A DNA stretch of 64,000 bases from Alicyclobacillus herbarius DSM 13609 (GTDB lineage Bacteria > Bacillota > Bacilli > Alicyclobacillales > Alicyclobacillaceae): contig NZ_AUMH01000006.1 in the NCBI RefSeq assembly GCF_000430585.1, positions 62,001 to 126,000 on the forward strand, read 5' to 3'. The position numbers and the translations under genes were made by a program. Of this stretch, positions 26,404-35,163 are shown piece by piece. The notes beneath the pieces were generated by a model. The model did no database searches, had not been told where the DNA came from, and saw nothing but the letters and a program-made list of their open reading frames with translations. The stretch's first letter is position 1. Each line of letters starts with the position of its first letter.

Positions 26404-27840
26404 ATGCTGGGGTTGACGACGGGGGAAATGAGTAGCATAAGGTGGTCGTTTCAGGATTGGCTGACCATGCTGTCGATCTTGCTCAGTGCAGAGTTGCTGT
26501 TGGCCGTTGTGGTATTCGTGACGGCACCGTTTTGGTCGCGGTTCGTGCTGAAAAAAATCACGGAATACGTGACGAAACGCTTATTTACCGAGGAATATAC
26601 GAAGAACTTGCTCGAAGGCCTCACGGCATTGCGGAAATTTGGCGTCCAATGGACATTTGAAAACGAATTGCGGGCCCATACAGCGCAGCCCCTAGAAAAA
26701 CCGATTGGTACCGCAAGGCCCTTTCCGCACTTTGATGGATTGCTGTTTACACCCGTGCAGCTGACGCGGCGCCCATTGGACCATGGTGTACCCGTCAACC
26801 TCAAGACGGTAATTGGTCATAAAGCTCAGCGACCGATGATGCTTTCCATGCCGGTAATGGTCTCCGCCATGGGGTACGGGGTTGCCCTTAGCAAGCCGTT
26901 CGTGCGTGCGATTGCCCGCGGCACCGCGATGGCAGGAACCGCCTGCAACGCGGGTGAAGGTCCGGCATTAGGGGAATTTCGGAAGCTCGCACGCCACCTT
27001 GTTGTTCAGTATCACGGTGCTTCGTGGCGGCCTTCTTTAGACATTTTGCGGCAAGCGGATATGATAGAAATTCGTTTTGGCCAGGGAGCTAACGCGGGTT
27101 GTGGAACGCTGGTTCCAGCGTCTGGACTACCTGCAGAGGTGCAACACGATTTAGGACTCAAACCGGGCCAAACGGGTTACATTCCGGCTGGCCATCCGGA
27201 GGTGATTCGCGTCTCCCGTGATTTGCGCCGTCTGGTACACAAGCTGCGGCGCATCGCCAATGGCGTTCCCATTGCGGTGAAATTGGCTGCCGGCCATTTC
27301 TTGGAACAAGACTTATACTTAGCCGTTCAGGCCGGCGTCGATGTAATTGTCCTGGACGGTGCACAAGGAGGTACTCACTCTTCCTCAGCGATTCTCGTCG
27401 ACGACTTTGGTCTTCCTACGTTGGCAGCACTCTGTCGTGCCGTGCGGTTTCTTCGCGAACACGGTTATTGGAACCGGGTCGACCTGGTAGTGTCCGGTGG
27501 CATCCGCACACCTGGCGACATGCTCAAAGCCTTGGCGCTGGGAGCGAACGCTGTATACATCGGGACGGCCGCTTTGTTTGCCACGGCCCATACCCAAATT
27601 ACCCAAGCGGTTCCGTTTGAACCGCCGACTCAGATTGCTTGGGCAAACGCGGAAATCCCTGCCCACTTTCAAGAGCAGGATGGAGCTCGCAGCCTCGCCA
27701 ATTTTCTGGACAGCTGCGCGGAGGAGATGCGCATGGGCATTCGCGCCCTCGGTAAAACGTCCGTGCATGACGTGGATGAAACGGACCTGGTGGCGTGGGA
27801 CCCTGACGTGGCGCGGATTACCGGATTACCTCTAGTCTAA
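26404..27840 (+). CDS. FMN-binding glutamate synthase family protein
   Basis: 478 residues. One N-terminal membrane helix (about 18-38) is followed by a GltS-type FMN barrel. Landmarks are PMVVS-like MPVMVSAMGYG, TACNAGEGP, the Cys cluster ANAGCGTLVP, LDGAQGGTHSS, and the phosphate-binding VSGGIRTPGDMLKALALGA and AVYIGTAALF. It lacks the glutaminase domain of true glutamate synthase. Such stand-alone proteins have no firmly known reaction. The start is uncertain: ATG 26404 has GGGAG 11 bases upstream and GTG 26386 is also open. Confidence 0.88.
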   Translation: MLGLTTGEMSSIRWSFQDWLTMLSILLSAELLLAVVVFVTAPFWSRFVLKKITEYVTKRLFTEEYTKNLLEGLTALRKFGVQWTFENELRAHTAQPLEKPIGTARPFPHFDGLLFTPVQLTRRPLDHGVPVNLKTVIGHKAQRPMMLSMPVMVSAMGYGVALSKPFVRAIARGTAMAGTACNAGEGPALGEFRKLARHLVVQYHGASWRPSLDILRQADMIEIRFGQGANAGCGTLVPASGLPAEVQHDLGLKPGQTGYIPAGHPEVIRVSRDLRRLVHKLRRIANGVPIAVKLAAGHFLEQDLYLAVQAGVDVIVLDGAQGGTHSSSAILVDDFGLPTLAALCRAVRFLREHGYWNRVDLVVSGGIRTPGDMLKALALGANAVYIGTAALFATAHTQITQAVPFEPPTQIAWANAEIPAHFQEQDGARSLANFLDSCAEEMRMGIRALGKTSVHDVDETDLVAWDPDVARITGLPLV

Positions 27841-28029
27841 TCACCAGATTGCTTCGTGTACGTCGTGTTATGAGAACGGTTTAGTTTGTATGAATCAGCC
27901 GTCAACAGGTGGTGTAAATTCACCGTTTGTGTTCGGAGTGTGAAGAACAGATCGGTTATTTATGTAATATGGAATCTACTATCATAGCCTTCGGAAACTT
28001 GTGACTGAACACATTACGGATGGTGATTC

Positions 28030-28057
28030 CCCGCGCGTTGACGCGCGGGTACTGTTT
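28030..28057 (+). terminator. hairpin upstream of the nitroreductase gene
   Basis: CCCGCGCG-TTGA-CGCGCGGG is a perfect 8-base stem followed by TACTGTTTTGG. It could end the FMN-protein message or sit in the nitroreductase leader. Confidence 0.5.
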
Positions 28058-28093
28058 TGGGGAAAATAAGGCAGGCAAAGGAGGATGTTCGAC

Positions 28094-28588
28094 ATGAACC
28101 TAGATGACCTGCGCGAGGTGGTCCTGACACGCCGCAACATCAAAAACTTCAAGCCGGATCCGGTGGACGAATCGCTCATTCTGTCGCTGCTGGAAATTGC
28201 GAAGTTCGCGCCGAACCACCGGATGACCCAGCCTTGGCGAATTGTCTTCATCGGCCCGGAAACTCGGCGCAAACTAAATCACAAGGCCGATTTCGGCGGT
28301 GCCCCAATGGTGGTGGCCATCCTGTCCGAGGGCGCAGCGAAGGATGAGGACCGGGTGGAACAAATCGTCGCCACCTCGTGTTTCATACAGAACTTCTTAC
28401 TGCTGGCCCATACCGTCGGCATCGGCGCCCGCTGGAGCTCCATTGGTGCCATACCGGAAAACCGTGCCCTGCTCGAGGTGCCGGAGGGCTACGATGTCCT
28501 TGGTATCCTTGGGATTGGTTATCCGGCCGAAGTGCCGCATGCCAAAGAGCGCACCCCGATTGCGGACAAGGTGCGCCGTCTGCCATAA
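28094..28588 (+). CDS. nitroreductase family protein
   Basis: Small flavin oxidoreductase of about 164 residues. Typical FMN-contact segments are RRNIKNFKPDPV at the start and APNHRMTQPWRIVFIG, with the C-terminal LGIGYPAE. The central part is short, as in the DrgA/YdjA-like compact group. The substrate is unknown. AAAGGAGG lies 9 bases before ATG 28094; the ATG at 28085 is too close to that site. Confidence 0.9.
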   Translation: MNLDDLREVVLTRRNIKNFKPDPVDESLILSLLEIAKFAPNHRMTQPWRIVFIGPETRRKLNHKADFGGAPMVVAILSEGAAKDEDRVEQIVATSCFIQNFLLLAHTVGIGARWSSIGAIPENRALLEVPEGYDVLGILGIGYPAEVPHAKERTPIADKVRRLP

Positions 28589-28620
28589 CCTCAAACAGAG
28601 AACCGGTGTCTGGAGAGCAT

Positions 28621-28662
28621 GAAAAGCGTGTGGCCGGCTGGGCAATCCAACCGACCACACGC
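28621..28662 (-). terminator. terminator of the alr-mazEF unit
   Basis: On the minus strand GCGTGTGGTCGG pairs with CCGGCCACACGC (one mismatch) and is followed by TTTTC. It lies between the convergent mazF and nitroreductase genes. Confidence 0.7.
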
Positions 28663-28702
28663 CGATGACGTTTGCCACGGTTCGCGAACGCACCTGCGGC
28701 CA

Positions 28703-29071
28703 TTAAAAATCGACAAGTCCGAGACTAATTTGCAGGGCTTCGTTCACTCGCTTCATCATGGCTTCGTCGAGGTGTGTGATTTTGTCCGTCAAACGCTGCT
28801 TGTCAATCGTCCGCAGCTGCTCCAGCAAAACCACTGAGTCTCTGTCCAGCCCATACCGCTCCGCCGAAATCTCGACATGAGTCGGTAACTTTGCTTTTTG
28901 AATCTGGGCTGTGATGGCTGCGACGATCACGGTGGGGCTGAAGCGATTGCCAATGTCGTTTTGAATCACCAAAACCGGCCGGAATCCGCCTTGTTCCGAC
29001 CCTACGACTGGCGAAAGATCCGCAAAGAAAATATCCCCCCGCTTTACGCTCTCCGCGCGTTTGACGTTCAA
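28703..29071 (-). CDS. ndoA: mRNA interferase EndoA/MazF
   Basis: Ribosome-independent endoribonuclease toxin. 122 residues, very close to Bacillus EndoA (UACAU-cutting). Landmarks are [42 protein letters not shown] and [16 protein letters not shown] 29071 has a GGGGTG site upstream. It directly follows its antitoxin gene, with a 4-base gap, as in B. subtilis ndoAI-ndoA. Confidence 0.95.
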   Translation of the reverse strand: MNVKRAESVKRGDIFFADLSPVVGSEQGGFRPVLVIQNDIGNRFSPTVIVAAITAQIQKAKLPTHVEISAERYGLDRDSVVLLEQLRTIDKQRLTDKITHLDEAMMKRVNEALQISLGLVDF

Positions 29072-29075
29072 CCAG

Positions 29076-29348
29076 TTACACCCCGCTCACGAGTCGCTCG
29101 ACGGTACCTCCCGCTTCCTGTTCGAGTGGAAACGCCTCCGACGCCAGGCGCAGATTGAGATGCGCCATCTCCATGTACCCTTGCTGCATGAGCGTCCGGA
29201 TATCGCGCTTGTACTGTTCCGTCAGGTACATCTGCATCGCCTCGCGGATGACCTCGCTCCGATTCGTACGCTCCCGCTCCGCGATGCCATCCACTTGCTC
29301 AAGCAAGTTCTGTGGAACATAGACTACGATGCGCTTGGTTTCCGACAC
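29076..29348 (-). CDS. ndoAI: antitoxin EndoAI/MazE, ribbon-helix-helix
   Basis: About 90 residues. The RHH strand and helices are visible ([20 protein letters not shown], then [13 protein letters not shown]), followed by a C-terminal toxin-binding tail that is Leu/Glu rich. It neutralises EndoA and probably represses the operon. The start is GTG 29348 because GGAGG lies 8 bases upstream; the frame open to 29378 has no site. Confidence 0.93.
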   Translation of the reverse strand: MSETKRIVVYVPQNLLEQVDGIAERERTNRSEVIREAMQMYLTEQYKRDIRTLMQQGYMEMAHLNLRLASEAFPLEQEAGGTVERLVSGV

Positions 29349-29404
29349 GCACGGCACCTCCACTACACTGCGTTGCAACTACCATATCCAACCGCTATTA
29401 TACG

Positions 29405-30619
29405 CTATTCGATTTCGTCGAGTCCAATGTGCAAACGGGGCACCCGCGGGGAAACAGCACACAGCAATTCATACGAAATCGTCCCTGCATAGCGGGCCAA
29501 GTCGGCGGCAGACAACACCGGCAGCCGAGCCTCTTTCGCCTCGGCAAACCCTTGCTGAATCCGGGCTTCGCACTCCTTTGGCGAGGCATTCAACAAATCG
29601 GCACTCCATGACGGCGGCGCCGAGCGGCCGAACAATGTCACACAATCCCCAACCGATACACCGGGCACATCCGTCACGTCGAGCATCAACTGATCCATAC
29701 AAACGTTGCCGATTACCGGCGCCTTTTGCCCGTGCACCAAGGCATACCCGCGGTTCGACAACACCCGGTGATACCCGTCCGCGTAGCCGATAGGCACGGT
29801 GGCGACACGAGTCGGGCGTTGAGCCGTGAAGGTAGCGCCGTAGCCGACCGTCTCCCCAGGCCCAATCTCCGCCACACGGGTGATAAAGCTGTATACGTGC
29901 ATTGCGGGATCGAGCGCAAAGGGCAGGATGTATTCATCGCTGGCCGGATAGCCATAGGCGCTGATACCGACCCGCACCATGTCAAAATGCCAATCCGGTC
30001 GCCGCACGGCGGCTGCGCTGTTGGCGGCGTGTACGACCGGTGGATGGAGGCCAGCCTCACGGAGCGCATCCAGGACTGCTTGAAAACGCTGAATCTGTGC
30101 CTCGCTGTGCGCGAGCGATGCCTCGTCCGCGCAGGCCAAGTGGGTGAACACGCCGGCCCAAGTCAGCCCCGGCTGCTGCTCAATCCAGCGCGCTAGCTGC
30201 ACCACATCCTCAGGGCGACGCAGACCCAGGCGCGTCATGCCGGTATCCACCTTGATATGAAGTTGAAGAACTGGACTATAGAGTGGGATTTTATCGAGAG
30301 ATGGAAAATCGGTGATGGTTACTGCCACCCGCTGCTCGGCTGCCACAGGAAACGCAGTGGTTGGAATCGGCCCGAGAATGAGAATTGGTGTCGTAATTCC
30401 GGCCTCACGCAGCTCTATGGCTTCCTCCAGCGACGCGACACCCAGGTCGGTCGCGCCGCCCGCGACTGCCGCTCGCGCCGCCACAGCCGCTCCATGGCCG
30501 TATCCGTTCGCCTTCACGGCCACCAACAGGCGCGTCTGCGACCCAAGACACGTCTTCAGACGTGCGACATTGTCGCGAATGGCAGCTGCATCCACAATTG
30601 CAAAAGTGCCTCGGTACAC
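29405..30619 (-). CDS. alr: alanine racemase
   Basis: PLP enzyme interconverting L- and D-alanine for peptidoglycan and spore germination control. 404 residues. The PLP lysine is in VAVKANGYGHGA near residue 37 and the catalytic Tyr in VGYGATF near 265. It has an extra ~35-residue stretch (about 334-369, Ser/Glu/Ala-rich) just before the conserved AGTISYELLCAVSPRVPR. GTG 30619 has GGAGGGG 8 bases upstream. The order ydcC-alr-ndoAI-ndoA is the Bacillus one. Confidence 0.95.
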   Translation of the reverse strand: MYRGTFAIVDAAAIRDNVARLKTCLGSQTRLLVAVKANGYGHGAAVAARAAVAGGATDLGVASLEEAIELREAGITTPILILGPIPTTAFPVAAEQRVAVTITDFPSLDKIPLYSPVLQLHIKVDTGMTRLGLRRPEDVVQLARWIEQQPGLTWAGVFTHLACADEASLAHSEAQIQRFQAVLDALREAGLHPPVVHAANSAAAVRRPDWHFDMVRVGISAYGYPASDEYILPFALDPAMHVYSFITRVAEIGPGETVGYGATFTAQRPTRVATVPIGYADGYHRVLSNRGYALVHGQKAPVIGNVCMDQLMLDVTDVPGVSVGDCVTLFGRSAPPSWSADLLNASPKECEARIQQGFAEAKEARLPVLSAADLARYAGTISYELLCAVSPRVPRLHIGLDEIE

Positions 30620-30751
30620 GTTACGCCCCTCCTCATGTCCCCTATTCTAACAGCTTGTCTTACCTGAGGCACGGGCGCCCGGGCACATCTCGGCGGAACA
30701 CACTCTCCTTTGGCGGCTACGGCCAGTGAAGCCTACGCCGCCTTTGCGTGC

Positions 30752-30847
30752 CTAATTCCGCTGTTCCCGCAGTTTCTCAAGCTTTTCCCGATTCAAGCCG
30801 GTCGCCTTCACAATCACACCAACGTCAACGCCTGCGTCTATAATTAC
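30752..30847 (-). pseudogene. C-terminal remnant of an Rpn-type nuclease/transposase-like protein
   Basis: A short minus-strand frame ends GVDVGVIVKATGLNREKLEK plus a few residues and a stop at 30752. This helix-turn-helix-like tail is typical of the C-terminus of Rpn/PD-(D/E)XK putative transposases. Nothing upstream continues it. It lies in the 448-base gap between alr and ydcC, which otherwise holds only short hairpins. Confidence 0.45.
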
Positions 30848-31012
30848 GTTTAGAAGAAATACACATATTTTTAAGTCGTTTTCGCCCGTTGCATATCACC
30901 GGACGCAAAAAAAGGCGCGAAACAGCCACCTGGGGGTGAATGGCTGAACGGGATCGTCAGAACTTGGTATACAGGCGAAGGTTGGGGTTGGATTGAAGGC
31001 GTTCAAAACACG

Positions 31013-31044
31013 GGACGACCGGCATTATCATCGACCGGCCGTCC
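31013..31044 (-). terminator. hairpin after ydcC
   Basis: GGACGACCGG and CCGGCCGTCC pair with one mismatch over a 12-base loop. Read on the minus strand it is followed by CGTGTTTTG, a modest U-run, 24 bases past the ydcC stop. Confidence 0.5.
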
Positions 31045-31067
31045 ACAGGATGCGGGGTGCTGCTCCG

Positions 31068-32072
31068 TCACTTGCCCACCTGGTCGAACGTGGAGATGGC
31101 CAACTGCTCCATCTGCGCCAACGACAGGTCCTGGCTGGCGAGGCCAAACTGCACGCCATCGTGCAGCCAGATGAGGCGCTTGCTAGCCCCGGACCCGTCA
31201 TACAACGCGGGGACGCCAAACAGGTCGACCAGCTGCGCATCGGCAAGCCCAGAATCGCCGGTGGTCGGCCGCTGCTCCGTGAGCGTGAACGCGTGCGGGC
31301 CGCCGTAGCGGAGGATGACGGTGTCCTGGTTTTTCGTGTCGATGAGCCCATCCAACCGGTCGCCCAGGCCGGTGATGTCCGGCCGCACGTAGCCAAAATC
31401 GGAGTCGGAAATCTCGGCCATCGCCTGCTTCGTCCCGCTCGCCGCAATTTTTTGCGGGTTGAAGTCCGACTCGTTGAAGCGCACACCCGTCTTAAATTCA
31501 GTGAATTTGATGGTGACCATCGCCTTATTCTCTTCGTCATACAGGATAACCTGGCGCGGATTCAGCGTCTTCGGGTCAATGGTCACCCGTTCCCTGCTGA
31601 CGACGTCGTTTTTCGGTGTCACAGGCATGTCAAACGTCCAAGCGTCGCCTGTGTGTTTCATGCTGACCTTGCCGCCCGATACAATCTGCTGCAAGATTTG
31701 GTCGTAAAGATAGATATGTCCCTGATTCTGCGCCCAGTTGCCGTTGAACCGGAACACCTTTTGCAGCGACGGACTGACAATGAACATCCCGGTCTTGTTT
31801 TTGACAATCACCTGGTTGATGTTCTTCTCGTCGTCCCCCAACTTAATCAGGTACACATCCGGTCCGTCATACCAGGTCTCGATGTAATACGTCTGAACCC
31901 CATTATCCATCTGCACCGTCATGGTGGCGGTGCTCTTGTAGTTCTTCTCGCTCAGTGTCTGAATCTGTGACTGCAGCTTCGCGTTCACACTCTTTTGAGT
32001 GGGCGATCCGCAGCCTGTCGCGAGCGCCAACACCAGGCCCGTGGCGACTGCCCAGCCCATGGCTTTGCCCAT
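31068..32072 (-). CDS. ydcC: LolA-like outer-face lipoprotein, YdcC family
   Basis: 334 residues. Lipoprotein signal with lipobox LATGC at about 17-21, followed by a LolA/DUF4367-like beta-rich domain (STATMTVQMDNGVQTYYIET, then ILYDEENKAMVTIKF). B. subtilis YdcC is a sporulation-expressed lipoprotein next to alrA, and gene order here is the same. The molecular role is unknown. GAGGTGGAGT precedes ATG 32072. Confidence 0.85.
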   Translation of the reverse strand: MGKAMGWAVATGLVLALATGCGSPTQKSVNAKLQSQIQTLSEKNYKSTATMTVQMDNGVQTYYIETWYDGPDVYLIKLGDDEKNINQVIVKNKTGMFIVSPSLQKVFRFNGNWAQNQGHIYLYDQILQQIVSGGKVSMKHTGDAWTFDMPVTPKNDVVSRERVTIDPKTLNPRQVILYDEENKAMVTIKFTEFKTGVRFNESDFNPQKIAASGTKQAMAEISDSDFGYVRPDITGLGDRLDGLIDTKNQDTVILRYGGPHAFTLTEQRPTTGDSGLADAQLVDLFGVPALYDGSGASKRLIWLHDGVQFGLASQDLSLAQMEQLAISTFDQVGK

Positions 32073-32124
32073 ACTCCACCTCGCCTCTCTTCGACAAACT
32101 GTACAACCCAGTGCCCACCCTCGG

Positions 32125-33726
32125 TTATTTGTCGAAATGGAGGTGTATTGCGCGGGAAATGTTGTCGATCACGTCCGACGCCATGACGCTGGCCCTGCCC
32201 ATGGCCTCTCCCGCCATTTCCCCGGCGCGCCCGTGAATCCATGTGCCCGCTGCGGCGGCTGCAAACGGCGCCAATCCCTGAGCCAGCAGGCCCCCGATAA
32301 GACCGGCCAGCACGTCCCCCGTTCCAGCCGTGGCCAGGGAGGCATCGCCGGTCGGATTGACCGCCAGACGGCCGGACGGATCGGCAATCAGGGAGTGATA
32401 CCCCTTCAACACCACCACCGCTCCGGTTCGCCGGGCCAGGGTCGTAGCGGCCTCCAAACGGCGGGCCTGGACATCAGCGGTACTCCAACCGAGCAGACGC
32501 GCGCACTCTTTCGGGTGCGGGGTCAACACCGCCCGCGGCGCGGGGCCAGCGTCATTCGCCAGCGCGATTTCCGCTATCTCTTCCTCGGCCGAGCGTTCGG
32601 TCCGCGATGGCAATCCCGCCTGCGCCTGCTGGATGAGCCGCAGTCCGTCCGCGTCCAAGACCACCGGCCCCGGAAATTCGGAGAGCAGGGGCCGCCACAC
32701 GTCGACGGCCTGCCCAAGTCCAGGTCCGAGGACCAGCGCCTTGCAGTCGGACACTGCGGCCAACAGGTCGCCAACCCCTGACCGGACCACAAACTCCGGC
32801 GGCACTGACAGGGTTGGCGGGTGTGGCCCAACCAGCGCGACCAAACCGCAGCCCCCGCGGGCAGCGCCGAGTCCAGCCAGCACCGCCGCCCCCTGCATCG
32901 CCCCGAGCGCTATAGCCACCCGGCCGTAGGTGCCCTTATGGGAGCTCGGCGGCCGATCCGGCAGCCACCTTGCCACGTTCTGCTCGGTCACCCACTCTGC
33001 CAGCGGGCCCGCCTCCGCGTCCGCATCAAGGCGGATGCCAATGTCCACGACGTGCACGCGACCCGCGTACTGACAGCCCGGACTAATCGCGGTGCCCAGC
33101 TTCTCGGCGGCAAAGCTGACGGTCTCATGGGCGGTCACGGCCACACCGCCGACGCAGCCGGTCGAGGCGTCGATCCCGCTCGGGACATCGACGGCAATCA
33201 CCCAGGCGCCGCTCTGGTTGAGCGTCTGGATGACGCGGCCATAGCGGGAATCCGGGGCCACAGGTCGGTTGCTGCCCGTACCAAGCAACGCATCGATGTA
33301 GACGTCCGCGCGCGGCAGCCACTCCTCGCCCGAGTTCGTCCCAGGTTGAGTATCCGTCCCCAGCTTCGTCAAAGGGCGCTCATCCACCGCCAGATTCGAC
33401 TCCTCCCCTAGGAGGCGCCACGGCACGCCAGCCCGTTCCGCCATCTTTGCGGCCAAGCGAGCGTCGCCGGTGAGCTCCGAGACGGGGACCAGGGAGACCA
33501 CCTCCACGGATACGCCGACGTGGCGAAGCCAACGCGCAGCCACCCAGCCGTCGCCGCCATTGTTGCCCTTGCCGCAGACGACCACGACGTGCTGTGGCCC
33601 GCGGGACGCGGCGTGCTCGGCCACCGCCTTTCCCGCATGCTCCATTAAGACAATCCCGGGTACACACAAGGTTGAAATGGTTCGTCGGTCGAACAACTGC
33701 ATTTGCTCGCTCGTTACCAGATACAC
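32125..33726 (-). CDS. nnrD: bifunctional NAD(P)HX epimerase/dehydratase
   Basis: Repairs damaged NAD(P)H hydrates. About 533 residues: N-terminal epimerase (VCGKGNNGGDGWVAARWL near 50, IDALLGTGSNRPV near 147, VDVPSGIDASTG) and C-terminal ribokinase-like dehydratase (SSHKGTYGRVAIALGA, LTPHPKECARLLG, ATAGTGDVLAGLIGGLLAQG). Two extra low-complexity stretches are present, near residues 108-137 and before LTPHPKE. GTG 33726 has GGAGGG 6 bases upstream. Lies between acpS and ydcC. Confidence 0.95.
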   Translation of the reverse strand: MYLVTSEQMQLFDRRTISTLCVPGIVLMEHAGKAVAEHAASRGPQHVVVVCGKGNNGGDGWVAARWLRHVGVSVEVVSLVPVSELTGDARLAAKMAERAGVPWRLLGEESNLAVDERPLTKLGTDTQPGTNSGEEWLPRADVYIDALLGTGSNRPVAPDSRYGRVIQTLNQSGAWVIAVDVPSGIDASTGCVGGVAVTAHETVSFAAEKLGTAISPGCQYAGRVHVVDIGIRLDADAEAGPLAEWVTEQNVARWLPDRPPSSHKGTYGRVAIALGAMQGAAVLAGLGAARGGCGLVALVGPHPPTLSVPPEFVVRSGVGDLLAAVSDCKALVLGPGLGQAVDVWRPLLSEFPGPVVLDADGLRLIQQAQAGLPSRTERSAEEEIAEIALANDAGPAPRAVLTPHPKECARLLGWSTADVQARRLEAATTLARRTGAVVVLKGYHSLIADPSGRLAVNPTGDASLATAGTGDVLAGLIGGLLAQGLAPFAAAAAGTWIHGRAGEMAGEAMGRASVMASDVIDNISRAIHLHFDK

Positions 33727-33855
33727 AAAGTACCCTCCCCGAGGATTGATATATGGATATTCCGCCTGTCCGACGTTTATGAAAGGTTGTCCGGACATAC
33801 ATATGAAGGGTGTCTGCTGAAAGATTGTCTGCCAGGGTACTCTTTCCGGTCTACC

Positions 33856-34236
33856 TTATCCGTGCTCCGCCTCGCGTACGGCCATCGCCAAGGCCAGTGT
33901 CCGCGTGTGCGAAAGGGTGACCCACCAGCGCCCTGCGACAAACGGATTTCCCACCAACTCCGCCGCCCATTCCACCGTGAGACCGGCGTCTCCGGGCAGT
34001 ACGGCCACCCGGTTGATGCCCAGCCGGCCCAACCCTGCCCCGGTCGCCTTGGCGATGGCTTCTTTGGCCGCAAATCGGCCGGCGACAAACTCGACCAGGC
34101 GGCCGTCAGACATCCCGCCAATCAGGTCCCGCTCCAGCGGGTGCAGAACGCGCTGTATCAACCTCTGACCATGCCGCCGCAAGGCCGCATCCATCCGCTC
34201 TAATTCCACCGCGTCCACGCCGATGCCGAGAATCAA
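33856..34236 (-). CDS. acpS: holo-[acyl-carrier-protein] synthase
   Basis: Transfers 4'-phosphopantetheine from CoA to acyl carrier protein. About 126 residues. The Mg-binding start ILGIGVDAVELERM and the FAAKEAIAKATGAG helix are clear. TTG 34236 has GGGAGG 8 bases upstream; the frame open to 34257 has none. First gene of the acpS-nnrD-ydcC-alr-ndoAI-ndoA series. Confidence 0.95.
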   Translation of the reverse strand: MILGIGVDAVELERMDAALRRHGQRLIQRVLHPLERDLIGGMSDGRLVEFVAGRFAAKEAIAKATGAGLGRLGINRVAVLPGDAGLTVEWAAELVGNPFVAGRWWVTLSHTRTLALAMAVREAEHG

Positions 34237-34312
34237 GAACCGAACCTCCCGGTACACCAGTTCTCCCTACAAGCTAGCCCAGTCGCCCATTCACCGATAA
34301 TCCGGAAATCCA

Positions 34313-34342
34313 TTGAAAAATCGAATTTCAACCGCGTACAAT
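34313..34342 (+). promoter_or_regulatory. sigma-A-type promoter
   Basis: TTGAAA and TACAAT are separated by 18 bases and lie 38 bases before the next gene's start. It should drive the membrane-protein gene at 34381. Confidence 0.55.
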
Positions 34343-34380
34343 GAACCTTAACAAGAGCCTGGACGAAGGAGGCGCCGCCC

Positions 34381-35163
34381 GTGCTCCAATCCTTTTGGCG
34401 CACCATGACCGGACTGTTCCTGACTGTCGCCCTGTTCACCCTTCTCTCCGGACTCGCGCTGTTTCTGCTCCACGTGCCGCTGAGGCCGCCCAACTCCGCC
34501 ATGGCGATTGCCCACCTGCCGACCGGTTTCCCGTCCATCTGGGACCTCATCAGCCCCTCCCCCGATGTGAAGGGGTGGATGGGCCCCGCCGCTGTGCTGT
34601 TGGCCCAGGTGCTGCTTAGCGGAGGGTTATACGGATCGCTCGTGCGCGCCAATCTCGCCACTCCTGTCCGTCCCGCCAGTTTCCTCAGCGACGCCCTGCG
34701 ATCCTTCTGGCGGCTGCTCTGGTGGAACCTGTTGTGGGCGGCTCTCTACCTGGTGCTCGGCACGCTGAGCAGCCTCGGGCGCGGCCTCCCGAGGGCGGAC
34801 CTTATCTTTGGCATCCCGCTGCTTATCCTGCGGTTTTTGTTTTTGTTCGGGGATGTGGCTTTGGTGGCCGAGCGGCAGCTTGGCGCCTTTGCCGCATTGA
34901 ATCAGGCCGCCCGTGCGCTGCTTGCTGGGTTTGTACCGATGCTCCCGTATGCCGTCAGCCTGACCCTATTGGCCGACGTGGGCACTGCCGTCGCCCCAAG
35001 CTTGTCCCGCACCGGCCTGTTGGCGGCCGGGCTGGTATACAGCCTGGCGGTCACATGGTTGCTGCACATGGTCACAGCCCGGTATCTTCACTTTTCCCTC
35101 TGGAGATTCGATCCGGCCGTTCCCCGCGACTGCGGCGATGGCCAACCATCCTCCGTAACCTAA
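34381..35163 (+). CDS. integral membrane protein of unknown function
   Basis: 260 residues with about six hydrophobic helices (the first at about 9-30, VALFTLLSGLALFLLHV). A cytoplasmic-looking segment SFLSDALRSFWRLLWWNLLW resembles the coupling loops of bacterial membrane-remodelling or ABC-2-like proteins, but I recognise no family. GTG 34381 has AAGGAGG 8 bases upstream. Its stop codon overlaps the convergent DUF190 gene by 4 bases. Confidence 0.8.
   Translation: MLQSFWRTMTGLFLTVALFTLLSGLALFLLHVPLRPPNSAMAIAHLPTGFPSIWDLISPSPDVKGWMGPAAVLLAQVLLSGGLYGSLVRANLATPVRPASFLSDALRSFWRLLWWNLLWAALYLVLGTLSSLGRGLPRADLIFGIPLLILRFLFLFGDVALVAERQLGAFAALNQAARALLAGFVPMLPYAVSLTLLADVGTAVAPSLSRTGLLAAGLVYSLAVTWLLHMVTARYLHFSLWRFDPAVPRDCGDGQPSSVT

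Noticed and set aside
30993-31970. 325-residue plus-strand frame
   Set aside because: Antisense to ydcC, a real lipoprotein gene with conserved context.
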